A stretch of DNA of 21,807 nt from JAQGMV01 sp050260255. Its GTDB lineage: Bacteria; Pseudomonadota; Gammaproteobacteria; Burkholderiales; SG8-41. Made by a program: the position numbers and the translations under genes. The notes beneath the pieces were generated by a model. It worked only from the letters and a program-made list of their open reading frames with translations. It did no database searches and was not told the DNA's origin. The number at the start of each line of letters is the position of its first letter. The first letter of the stretch is position 1. This document shows positions 15,802 to 21,807 of the stretch, in pieces. The stretch spans positions 1 to 21,807 of the forward strand of contig JBLNBW010000176.1 in assembly GCA_050260255.1 (NCBI GenBank). The letters are read 5' to 3'.

Positions 15802-15827
15802 AAAACGCCGCACGAGCAGTGCGGCGT
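15802..15827 (-). terminator. Intrinsic terminator of the cox structural operon
   Basis: ACGCCGCAC (15805-15813) and GTGCGGCGT (15819-15827) form a perfect 9 bp stem with a 5-base loop. Read on the minus strand the stem is followed by a short U-run (TTTT), which fits termination of the coxB-coxC transcript. On the plus strand it follows the DUF2909 stop by 7 bp but has no U-run. Confidence 0.8.
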
Positions 15828-15841
15828 CCCGGTTCGCGCCG

Positions 15842-15868
15842 CGCGGGTCCGCATATCTCGGACCCGCG
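15842..15868. repeat. Second strong hairpin downstream of coxC
   Basis: CGCGGGTCCG (15842-15851) and CGGACCCGCG (15859-15868) are perfect 10 bp inverted repeats with a 7-base loop. It lies 17 bp past the coxC stop and before the U-tract terminator, with no U-run of its own. Likely an mRNA 3'-end stabiliser or tandem terminator. Confidence 0.7.
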
Positions 15869-15885
15869 TCACGCGCAGAGGTTCG

Positions 15886-16737
15886 CTAGAGCCAGTAGAC
15901 GAAGATGAACAGCAGCAGCCAGACCACGTCCACGAAGTGCCAGTACCAGGCCACGCCCTCGAAGCCGAAATGATGCTCGGGCCGGAAGTGGCCGGCCACA
16001 CTGCGGAACAGGATGACGATCAGCATGATCGTTCCTACCGTCACGTGGAAACCGTGGAAGCCGGTCAGCATGTAAAAGGTCGCGCCGTATGCGCCCATCG
16101 TCAGCTTGAGATTGAGCTCGGAGTAGGCGTGCGCGTATTCGTAGACCTGCAGCGTGAGGAACAGCATGCCGAGCAGCACGGTGGCGACCAGGCCCCAGAT
16201 GAGCTGCGAGCGATTGTTCTTGAGCAGGCCCCAGTGCGCGATCGTCACGGTCACCCCGGAAGTGAGCAGGATCAGCGTGTTGATCGCGGGGATGCCCAGC
16301 GCTTCCATCGGCGTGAACGCGTCCTTGATGCCGGGGCCGCTCACCGGCCAATCGGGCTTGAAGCCGGGCCATATGAGCTGCTGGCTCTCGAGGCTGCCGA
16401 GGTCGGGCACGGACAGCACGCGCATATAGAACAGCGCGCCGAAGAACGCCGCAAAGAACATCACTTCCGAGAAGATGAACCAGCTCATCGCCCAGCGGAA
16501 CGAGGTGTCGACCTGCTTGTTGTAGAGACCGCCTTCGGACTCGTGGGCTACCGAGCTGAACCAGCCGGCGAGCATGTAGAACAGAATGATCAGCCCGGCG
16601 AAGACGAGGAACTTGCCCCATGCCGCGCCGTTGAACCAGCTCGCGGCGCCGAGCGCCATGGAGAGCAGCGCGAACGAGCCGAAAATGGGCCACCGCGAGG
16701 GCTCAGGTATGTAGTAACGGGCCGATTGACTCAACAT
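15886..16737 (-). CDS. coxC: Cytochrome c oxidase subunit III
   Basis: 283 residues, seven-helix core subunit III of the haem-copper oxidase; it keeps proton uptake and turnover stable and carries no redox centre. Family signatures: WFIFSEVMFFAAFFGALFY with the conserved membrane Glu, GLLKNNR, THE-type region TGFHGFHVTVGTIML, RPEHHFGFEGVAWYWHFVDVVWL and a C-terminal FVYWL. A GGGGAG Shine-Dalgarno precedes the ATG. Last gene of the structural operon, followed by two strong hairpins. Confidence 0.97.
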   Translation of the reverse strand: MLSQSARYYIPEPSRWPIFGSFALLSMALGAASWFNGAAWGKFLVFAGLIILFYMLAGWFSSVAHESEGGLYNKQVDTSFRWAMSWFIFSEVMFFAAFFGALFYMRVLSVPDLGSLESQQLIWPGFKPDWPVSGPGIKDAFTPMEALGIPAINTLILLTSGVTVTIAHWGLLKNNRSQLIWGLVATVLLGMLFLTLQVYEYAHAYSELNLKLTMGAYGATFYMLTGFHGFHVTVGTIMLIVILFRSVAGHFRPEHHFGFEGVAWYWHFVDVVWLLLFIFVYWL

Positions 16738-16770
16738 CTTGCGTGTCTCCCCTAGCTTGGTATCGCTCTG

Positions 16771-16992
16771 CTATCTGGTGATGAATATGACGAGGCCCAC
16801 GAGGCTCAAGACCAGTATGGCCGCGCCTATGATGCCCGCGATGATGACTTGCGCCGGTGTGAGCGTTACAGCGTCGTGCTCATGCGCCTGGCGCTTCCGT
16901 ATGCCGAGGAAGGACCAGAACACCGCCTTCGCGACCTGGAATACGCTCGCCTGCTGCGGTTTGTGCTGCTGGGGTTCGGTCATGAGATTCAT
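16771..16992 (-). CDS. DUF2970 small membrane protein
   Basis: 73 residues: a hydrophilic Gln/His-containing N-terminus, an amphipathic FQVAKAVFWSFLGIRKR segment typical of DUF2970, then one membrane helix (about 50-71). The ATG at 16992 overlaps the ctaG stop by 4 bp (ATGA) and has GGGGAGA upstream, so it is preferred over the ATG three codons later. DUF2970 genes are common between ctaG and coxC in betaproteobacteria; function unknown, presumably oxidase-related. Confidence 0.85.
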   Translation of the reverse strand: MNLMTEPQQHKPQQASVFQVAKAVFWSFLGIRKRQAHEHDAVTLTPAQVIIAGIIGAAILVLSLVGLVIFITR

Positions 16993-17528
16993 CCGTTTCT
17001 CCCCTGCTTCCCTTCGACTTCGAAGAACGTGTACGACAGCGTGACGGTATTGACGTCTTCCGGCAACGCTTTGTCGATCACGAACACGACCGGCATCTGC
17101 TTCACTTCACCCGGCTGCAGCGTCTGCTGCGTGAAGCAGAAGCACTCGAGCTTGCGAAAATGCAGCCCTGCAACCTGCGGACCGTAGCTCGGTATCGCCT
17201 GCCCGGTGACCGGCCGGTCGGAGGTGTTGCGGATCTCGAACATCGCCTGCTTGAGCTCGCCCGGATGCAGCCGCATGGTTTTCTCCAGCGGCCTGAAGGT
17301 CCACGGCAGTCCGCTGCGCAGATTGGTGTCGAACTCGAGCGTCACGGTACGCCCGGCGTCCACCTGGGTGTTGCTGACTTCGTCGCGCTTGAGAATCTGG
17401 TTGAGCCCCGTGACGTCGCAAATTGTCTTGTAGAACGGCACGAGCACGAAGCCGAAGCCGAACATGACGCACGCGACGACGAGAAGCTTCTTCAGCATCG
17501 TCGCGTTGTCGTTTGCGCGCGTCACCAT
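16989..17528 (-). CDS. ctaG: Cytochrome c oxidase assembly protein CtaG/Cox11
   Basis: 179 residues. Cox11 proteins insert CuB into oxidase subunit I. A single N-terminal membrane helix (about 14-33) is followed by FYKTICDVTGLN with the conserved Cys37, then an immunoglobulin-like periplasmic domain. The copper motif is C129-F-C131-F in LECFCFTQQTL. GQAIPSYGP and PLEKTMRLHPGE are further family blocks. Its start overlaps the end of the 33-codon ORF upstream by 7 bp and its stop overlaps DUF2970 by 4 bp, so the set is translationally coupled. Confidence 0.96.
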   Translation of the reverse strand: MVTRANDNATMLKKLLVVACVMFGFGFVLVPFYKTICDVTGLNQILKRDEVSNTQVDAGRTVTLEFDTNLRSGLPWTFRPLEKTMRLHPGELKQAMFEIRNTSDRPVTGQAIPSYGPQVAGLHFRKLECFCFTQQTLQPGEVKQMPVVFVIDKALPEDVNTVTLSYTFFEVEGKQGRNG

Positions 17529-17623
17529 AACCAGTGTCTCATCACCACGCCGACGAAGAACGCGGCCGCGATCGAGAGGCAGATGAGCGCGGTCTTGAGC
17601 TTGCTGTTCACGTCGGTGGTCAT
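17522..17623 (-). CDS. Small membrane protein between coxA and ctaG (oxidase small assembly type)
   Basis: A 33-codon frame starts 10 bp after the coxA stop and ends 7 bp inside ctaG. The product begins MTTDVNSKLKTALICLSIAA and continues AFFVGVVMRHWLW: a short polar N-terminus, one membrane helix (about 11-29) and a C-terminal aromatic tail. Position, length and topology fit the small 'cytochrome oxidase small assembly protein' seen at this place in betaproteobacterial clusters. Identification rests mainly on context; a good Shine-Dalgarno is not obvious. Confidence 0.65.
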   Translation of the reverse strand: MTTDVNSKLKTALICLSIAAAFFVGVVMRHWLW

Positions 17624-17633
17624 CTCGTGCCGC

Positions 17634-19229
17634 TTACTTTACGACGGGCGGCGTCTCGAACGTGTGGTACGGCGCCGGCGACGGCACGGTCCACTCCAGC
17701 CCTTCGGCGCCTTCCCACGTATGGTCGGCCGCTTTCGCGCCGCTGCCGTTGATCGCTTTCAGCACGGCCCACAGGAAGACGAGCTGCGAGAGGCCGAACC
17801 CGAACGCGCCGATGGTGGAGATCATGTTGAAGTCCGCGAACTGGAGAGCGTAGTCCGGCACCCGGCGCGGCATCCCCGCGAGACCGGAGAAGTGCATCGG
17901 GAAGAACGCAACGTTGAAGAAGATCATCGAGCCCCAGAAATGCACCCGCCCGAGCGTTTCGTCGTACATGTAGCCGCACCACTTCGGCAGCCAGTAATAC
18001 ACGCCGGCGAAGAGGGCGAAGAGCGAGCCCGCGACCAGCACATAGTGGAAGTGCGCCACGATGTAGTACGTGTCCTGGATCTGGATGTCGATCGGCGCGA
18101 TCGCGCAGACCAAGCCGGTGAAGCCGCCCATCGAGAACACGAAAATGAAGCCGCAGGCGAAGAGCATCGGCGTCTCGAACGTCATCGAGCCCTTCCACAT
18201 GGTCGCGATCCAGTTGAACACCTTCACGCCCGTGGGCACCGCGATCAGCATGGTCGCGTACATGAAGAAGAGCTGCGCGGTCGCCGGCATGCCGACGGCG
18301 AACATGTGGTGCGCCCAGACGATGAACGACAGGATGGCGATCGAGGCCGTGGCGTACACCATCGACGAATAGCCGAAGAGTGGCTTGCGGGCGAACGCGG
18401 GCACGACCTGCGAGACGATCCCGAACGCCGGCAGAATCATGATGTAGACCTCGGGATGCCCGAAGAACCAGAAGATGTGCTGGTACATCACCGGGTCGCC
18501 GCCGCCGGCCGCGTTGAAGAAGTGCGTGCCGAAATGGCGGTCGGTCAGCACCATCGTGATCGCACCGGCGAGCACCGGCATCACGGCGATCAGCAGGTAC
18601 GCGGTGATGAGCCATGTCCACACGAACATCGGCATCTTCATGAGCGTCATGCCGGGCGCGCGCATGTTGAGGATCGTCGTGATGATGTTGATCGAGCCCA
18701 TGATCGAGGACGCGCCCATGATGTGCAGCGCGAAGATCGCGAGATCCATCCCCGGGCCCATCTGTGTCGAAAGCGGCGCATACAACGTCCAGCCCGCGGC
18801 AGTTGCGCCGCCCGGCACGAAGAACGAGAGGACGAGCAGGATCGCGGCCGGCGGAAGCAGCCAGAAGCTCCAGTTGTTCATCCGCGCGAACGCCATATCC
18901 GGCGCACCGATCATGAGCGGAATCTGCCAGTTCGCGAATCCCACGAAAGCCGGCATGATCGCGCCGAACACCATGATGAGACCGTGCATGGTGGTGAGCT
19001 GATTGAAGAACTCCGGCCGCCACAGTTGCAGGCCGGGCTGGAACAGCTCGGCGCGCAGCATGAGGGCGAGCACGCCGCCCACGATGAGCATGGTGAAGCT
19101 GAACCACAGGTACAGCGTGCCGATGTCCTTGTGATTGGTGGTGGTGACCCAGCGCATCAGCCCGGTCGGGTGGTGCGCGTGGTGCTCGTCGTGTCCGTGA
19201 GCATGGCCGTGTACGTGGGCTGCTTCCAT
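17634..19229 (-). CDS. coxA: Cytochrome c oxidase subunit I (A1-type haem-copper oxidase)
   Basis: 531 residues, twelve-helix catalytic subunit reducing O2 to water with proton pumping. Haem a ligands His82 and His395, haem a3 ligand His393 (VAHFHYVL), CuB ligands His258, His307 and His308, and the cross-linked Tyr262 in GHPEVY. D-channel Asp111 and Glu260 and K-channel Lys336 are present, which defines type A1. In the block usually written PDMAFPR, the Pro is Ala115 here. The first 20 residues contain nine His (MEAAHVHGHAHGHDEHHAHH), a possible metal-binding tail. An AGGAG Shine-Dalgarno lies before the ATG. It follows coxB by 22 bp. Confidence 0.98.
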   Translation of the reverse strand: MEAAHVHGHAHGHDEHHAHHPTGLMRWVTTTNHKDIGTLYLWFSFTMLIVGGVLALMLRAELFQPGLQLWRPEFFNQLTTMHGLIMVFGAIMPAFVGFANWQIPLMIGAPDMAFARMNNWSFWLLPPAAILLVLSFFVPGGATAAGWTLYAPLSTQMGPGMDLAIFALHIMGASSIMGSINIITTILNMRAPGMTLMKMPMFVWTWLITAYLLIAVMPVLAGAITMVLTDRHFGTHFFNAAGGGDPVMYQHIFWFFGHPEVYIMILPAFGIVSQVVPAFARKPLFGYSSMVYATASIAILSFIVWAHHMFAVGMPATAQLFFMYATMLIAVPTGVKVFNWIATMWKGSMTFETPMLFACGFIFVFSMGGFTGLVCAIAPIDIQIQDTYYIVAHFHYVLVAGSLFALFAGVYYWLPKWCGYMYDETLGRVHFWGSMIFFNVAFFPMHFSGLAGMPRRVPDYALQFADFNMISTIGAFGFGLSQLVFLWAVLKAINGSGAKAADHTWEGAEGLEWTVPSPAPYHTFETPPVVK

Positions 19230-19251
19230 GGGTTCTCCTAGCCTTCTCTCG

Positions 19252-20376
19252 TTACTTGCGCGCCGCTTTGATGTCGGCCGGCGTAATCATGTCGCCCGTC
19301 TTGTTGCTCCAGGCATTGCGTTCGTAGGTGATGACCGCGGCGAGCTCGACATCGCTCAGCTGCTTGAACGGCGCCATCGCGGTGCCCGGCTTGCCGTTCA
19401 TGACGATGTTGATGTGCGCGGCTTTGTCGCCGGTCGCGATCTTCGATCCGGACAGAGCCGGGAAGGTGTTGGGCACGCCCATGCCGTTCGCTTGATGGCA
19501 GGCGACGCAGTTCTGGCTATAAACCTTCTCGCCCTGCGCGCGCAGCTCGTCCAGCGTCCATTGCTTGTTGGGGTCGGGCGCGGCGGCAGCGGCTTTCTTC
19601 TTCTGCTCGGCAACCCAGGCGGCATACTGATCCTGCTCGACCACCTGCACGACGATAGGCATGAAGCCGTGATCCTTGCCGCACAGCTCCGCGCACTGAC
19701 CGCGATAAATGCCGGTCTTCTCGGCGCGGAACCACGTGTCGCGCACGAAGCCCGGTATGGCATCCTGCTTCACGCCGAGCGCGGGCACCCACCACGAGTG
19801 GATGACGTCGTTGGCGGTAGTGATGATGCGGACTTTCTTGCCGACGGGGACGACCACCGGGTTGTCGACTTCCAGCAGGTAATTGGCGTTCGCTGCACGG
19901 TCCTGCTCGTTGGACCCGTCGATCTGGTCACGCGGCGTGGCGAGATTGCTGTAGAAGCTCACGCCGTCCTGCAAATAGTCGTAGCCCCATTTCCATTGAT
20001 AGCCGGTCGCCTTGATGGTGATGTCCGGGTTGGACGTGTCCTTCATCGCGATGACGGTCTTCGTCGCCGGATACGCCATGCCGATGAGAATCAGGAAGGG
20101 CACGACGGTCCACAGTATCTCCACCGTCGTGTTCTCGTGGAATTGCTCGGCGCGGTGGCCGACCGCCTTGCGGTGCTTGATGATCGCGTAGGTCATCGTG
20201 CCGAACACGAGCACGAAGATCGCCACGATGATCCACATGATCAGCGTATGCAGATCGTAGATCTCGCGCGCGATGATGGTCTGCGGAGGCTGCAGGTTGT
20301 ACTGGTTGGCGGCGGCCACGCCGGCGGCACCGGATAAGGCTGCGGCGGCGATCAATCTACCCAACTTGCTGGTCAT
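19252..20376 (-). CDS. coxB: Cytochrome c oxidase subunit II with fused cytochrome c domain (caa3 type)
   Basis: 374 residues. Signal peptide (1-23), two membrane helices (about 42-66 and 86-106), then the periplasmic cupredoxin domain. CuA ligands: His193, Cys228, Glu230, Cys232, His236 and Met239 (CAELCGKDHGFM); the aromatic electron-entry patch is YQWKWGY (126-132). After an Ala/Lys linker (about 258-270) a class I cytochrome c domain follows, with C290VAC293H294 and the likely axial Met334 in GTAMAPF. The fused haem c makes this a caa3-type oxidase. GAGGGA precedes the ATG. First structural gene of the operon; upstream are tandem repeats and DUF2244. Confidence 0.97.
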   Translation of the reverse strand: MTSKLGRLIAAAALSGAAGVAAANQYNLQPPQTIIAREIYDLHTLIMWIIVAIFVLVFGTMTYAIIKHRKAVGHRAEQFHENTTVEILWTVVPFLILIGMAYPATKTVIAMKDTSNPDITIKATGYQWKWGYDYLQDGVSFYSNLATPRDQIDGSNEQDRAANANYLLEVDNPVVVPVGKKVRIITTANDVIHSWWVPALGVKQDAIPGFVRDTWFRAEKTGIYRGQCAELCGKDHGFMPIVVQVVEQDQYAAWVAEQKKKAAAAAPDPNKQWTLDELRAQGEKVYSQNCVACHQANGMGVPNTFPALSGSKIATGDKAAHINIVMNGKPGTAMAPFKQLSDVELAAVITYERNAWSNKTGDMITPADIKAARK

Positions 20377-20412
20377 GCTTCCCTCACCTTAGTCTGATTC
20401 TGCTGCTTCTTT

Positions 20413-20500
20413 CGGCTCGAACTCGCCGCCATCTTGATCCTCACGGCTCGAAGCTCGCCGCAATCTTTCGTCCTCGCGGCTCGAATTTCGCCGCCACGCC
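20413..20500. repeat. Three tandem 31-33 bp repeats upstream of coxB
   Basis: Units begin with CGGCTCGAA at 20413, 20444 and 20477 (periods 31 and 33 bp). Units 1 and 2 share CGGCTCGAA, TCGCCGC, ATCTT and CCTC blocks; unit 3 keeps about 20 bp of the start (17 of 20 identical to unit 2) and then diverges. On the minus (coxB-sense) strand each unit contains GCGGC-N9-GCCGC or a slightly weaker form (4-5 bp stem). The array fills most of the 151 bp between DUF2244 and coxB. No known element was recognised. Confidence 0.7.
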
Positions 20501-20527
20501 ATGTCCGCGGCAGGCGCCGCGCGACTT

Positions 20528-20995
20528 TTATTTGATGCTCCGCAGCTCGCGCTTAAGTTGCTGCGCCAGCAACACGCGCTGCTCCGTACGTAAATGCCTG
20601 CCGATTTCCAGCTCCCGGCCATGAGACCGCAGCGCGACGCGTCCCTCCCCCGGGTCGCATACCACCTGTGCCCAGTAGCGGTTCAATTCGAAGTGCTGGA
20701 CCGCCCGTCCCTCGACGATCACGACGTTCACGCGGTCGCCCCGTATCGCCACTCGCTCGTAGTCGCCCGCATGTTCCTCGATGTAGCGAAACGCGAGGTA
20801 CAGCCCGATCGCTTCCAACCCCGCGAACGGCAGCACGGGCCATGCGCCCAACGCAGCGCCGAAGCCCAAGGCAATGAGCAGCGACACGCCAACCAGGTAG
20901 CACAGCGCCAGCAACCGACCCGACCGCGAGAGGGAGTTATTGCGACGTCCGATGTGGACGTATTCCGCCGCCGGCGCCCCGAAACCCTTCTCCAT
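20528..20995 (-). CDS. DUF2244 domain membrane protein
   Basis: 155 residues. A short cytoplasmic N-terminus (VHIGRRNNSLSRSGRL) is followed by two close membrane helices (about 27-47 and 49-70), then a soluble C-terminal domain (YERVAIRGDRVNVVIVEG, LNRYWAQVVCDPGEGRVALRSHGRELEIGRHL). This layout fits DUF2244, often found upstream of coxB in proteobacteria; function unknown. GAGGG lies about 9 bp before the ATG. It reads in the same direction as coxB and may share its transcript, although the 151 bp gap with repeats could hold a separate coxB promoter. Confidence 0.85.
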   Translation of the reverse strand: MEKGFGAPAAEYVHIGRRNNSLSRSGRLLALCYLVGVSLLIALGFGAALGAWPVLPFAGLEAIGLYLAFRYIEEHAGDYERVAIRGDRVNVVIVEGRAVQHFELNRYWAQVVCDPGEGRVALRSHGRELEIGRHLRTEQRVLLAQQLKRELRSIK

Positions 20996-21051
20996 CTAGG
21001 TGTCCCTCGATGGGAGCGCCGCCGCGAAAACCACGAATCTAAAATGGGCGG

Positions 21052-21081
21052 AATTTAGCACACGCCAATTGAAAGTTGCAA
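21052..21081 (-). promoter_or_regulatory. Candidate sigma70 promoter for DUF2244 / cox operon
   Basis: On the minus strand TTGCAA (21081-21076) and TAAATT (21057-21052) are separated by 18 bp, each matching the consensus at 4 of 6 positions. The predicted start is near 21045, about 50 bp before the DUF2244 ATG. The surrounding AT-rich patch contrasts with GC-rich flanks. A perfect 11 bp palindrome, GTCATGATGAC (21109-21119), lies upstream and could be a regulator site. Confidence 0.4.
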
Positions 21082-21126
21082 CAAAACGCGACGACGCATT
21101 GCCCGCGCGTCATGATGACAACGCGG

Positions 21127-21807
21127 TCAGCGGACGTGGCCCGTCCCTGCAAGCAACGTTCCGAGATCGATGGCCGATGCAATGACATGCGGTTCTGCGG
21201 CGTACTTCACACGACCGAGGAGCGGCGCACCGATGCGGCTTGCAATCGCATCGACGTTTTCGTCGGCACGGTACATGTGCGGATCGACGTGGTTGGCCAC
21301 CCAGCCGGCCAGCACGCTGCCGCGCGCCTTTATCGCATGCGCGGTCAGCAATGCATGATTGATGCAGCCCAGACGCATGCCGACGACCAGCACAACGGGA
21401 ACGCCAAGCGCCGCAGCAAGGGCCGCCATATCGAGGTTCTCGCCGAGCGGCACCAAGTAACCGCCCGCCCCTTCCACCACGACGAGGTCCGCGCGATCGG
21501 TCAGCGCGCGGTACGCGCGCACTATCGCGTCCAGCTCTATCGCCACCCCGGCCTCGGCGGCGGCGATGTGCGGCGCAATGGGAGGAGCGAAGCAATACGG
21601 ATTCACCTGCGATGCCGCCGCTGCTACGTTGCCGGCCTCGCGCAACGCCGTTACGTCCTCGTTCACCCAGGCATCGCCGACGCGCTCGGCACCGGCCGCG
21701 ACCGGCTTCATGCCGACGGCACGAAGGCCGCGAGCGACCGCAGCGCGAAGCAGCCCACACGCGATGAGCGTCTTGCCGACGCCCGTATCAGTGCCGGTCA
21801 CGAACAA
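21127..21807 (-). CDS. bioD: Dethiobiotin synthetase, 5' partial
   Basis: 226 visible residues; the frame runs to the window edge and the true start is probably a few codons beyond it, since the visible sequence begins at (L)FVTGTDTGVGKT. ATP-dependent carboxylation of 7,8-diaminopelargonate to dethiobiotin, the penultimate step of biotin synthesis. P-loop GTDTGVGKT at the N-terminus, the substrate-binding Lys in MKPVAAGA, NPYCFAPPIAPHIAA, the VVEGAGGYLVPL block and GMRLGCINHALLT are all family signatures. Downstream lies the promoter region of DUF2244. Other bio genes, if linked, would be upstream outside the window. Confidence 0.95.
   Translation of the reverse strand: MFVTGTDTGVGKTLIACGLLRAAVARGLRAVGMKPVAAGAERVGDAWVNEDVTALREAGNVAAAASQVNPYCFAPPIAPHIAAAEAGVAIELDAIVRAYRALTDRADLVVVEGAGGYLVPLGENLDMAALAAALGVPVVLVVGMRLGCINHALLTAHAIKARGSVLAGWVANHVDPHMYRADENVDAIASRIGAPLLGRVKYAAEPHVIASAIDLGTLLAGTGHVR

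Noticed and set aside
17160..19241. 693-codon plus-strand open frame opposite coxA and ctaG
   Set aside because: Composition is Arg/His/Glu-rich low-complexity sequence mirroring the coxA codons on the other strand; coxA has every catalytic residue. It is an antisense shadow of GC-rich coding DNA.
20389..20502. Possible 35-residue peptide across the tandem repeats upstream of coxB (with RRxSSRED repeated)
   Set aside because: Only two units are in frame (33 bp); the third is shifted by the 31 bp period and the start lacks a Shine-Dalgarno. Treated as non-coding repeat.
21055..21061. TTAGCAC upstream of DUF2244 resembling half of a CIRCE element
   Set aside because: The eighth base onward does not fit and there is no GAGTGCTAA arm at the required distance.

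Overview
The window is a GC-rich chromosomal segment that reads as a betaproteobacterium of the Burkholderiales/Nitrosomonadales type. Three things point there: the gene order M16-M16-rsmD-coaD-ferredoxin facing ftsY-ftsE-ftsX-rpoH; the cytochrome oxidase cluster coxB-coxA-small ORF-ctaG-DUF2970-coxC with an opposed DUF2909 gene; and the block SURF1-membrane thiol protein-ctaA-ctaB-SCO. There is no sign of phage, transposon, CRISPR or tRNA/rRNA genes, and no gene-free stretch longer than about 150 bp. Most of it is conserved housekeeping; the novelty lies in regulatory and intergenic sequence and in a few small or divergent proteins.

Region 1 (1-3710, + strand): the 3' part of a GldF-like ABC-2 permease, a GldG-like auxiliary protein and a DUF4340 protein form a tight operon for an uncharacterised ABC system, whose ATPase is presumably upstream of the window. 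The DNA glycosylase gene mutM follows 5 bp later. Region 2 (3774-7881, - strand): a paired catalytic/non-catalytic M16 peptidase set, rsmD, coaD and a 2[4Fe-4S] ferredoxin, in very close or overlapping order. It converges on mutM, and an imperfect inverted repeat lies at the junction. Region 3 (7882-11795, + strand): ftsY, ftsEX and rpoH, read from a divergent intergenic region with overlapping -10-like hexamers. The rpoH leader carries a clear CIRCE (HrcA operator) element superimposed on a sigma54-type -24/-12 match and a weak sigma70-like promoter, and the gene ends in a strong intrinsic terminator.

Region 4 (11805-20995, mostly - strand) is a complete gene set for an A1-type caa3 haem-copper oxidase. 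It encodes subunit II with a fused cytochrome c, subunits I and III, the copper chaperones CtaG/Cox11 and SCO, SURF1, haem O synthase and haem A synthase. It also holds a second SCO-like CX3C membrane protein, a 33-codon small protein between coxA and ctaG, DUF2970, and DUF2909 on the opposite strand. The cox structural operon ends at a hairpin with a U-tract at about 15802-15827; the assembly operon starts at SURF1. A DUF2244 membrane protein lies upstream of coxB, separated from it by 151 bp that contain three tandem 31-33 bp repeats. Region 5 (21127-21807, - strand): bioD, cut by the window edge.

All assignments come from reading motifs and gene order; no database search was run.
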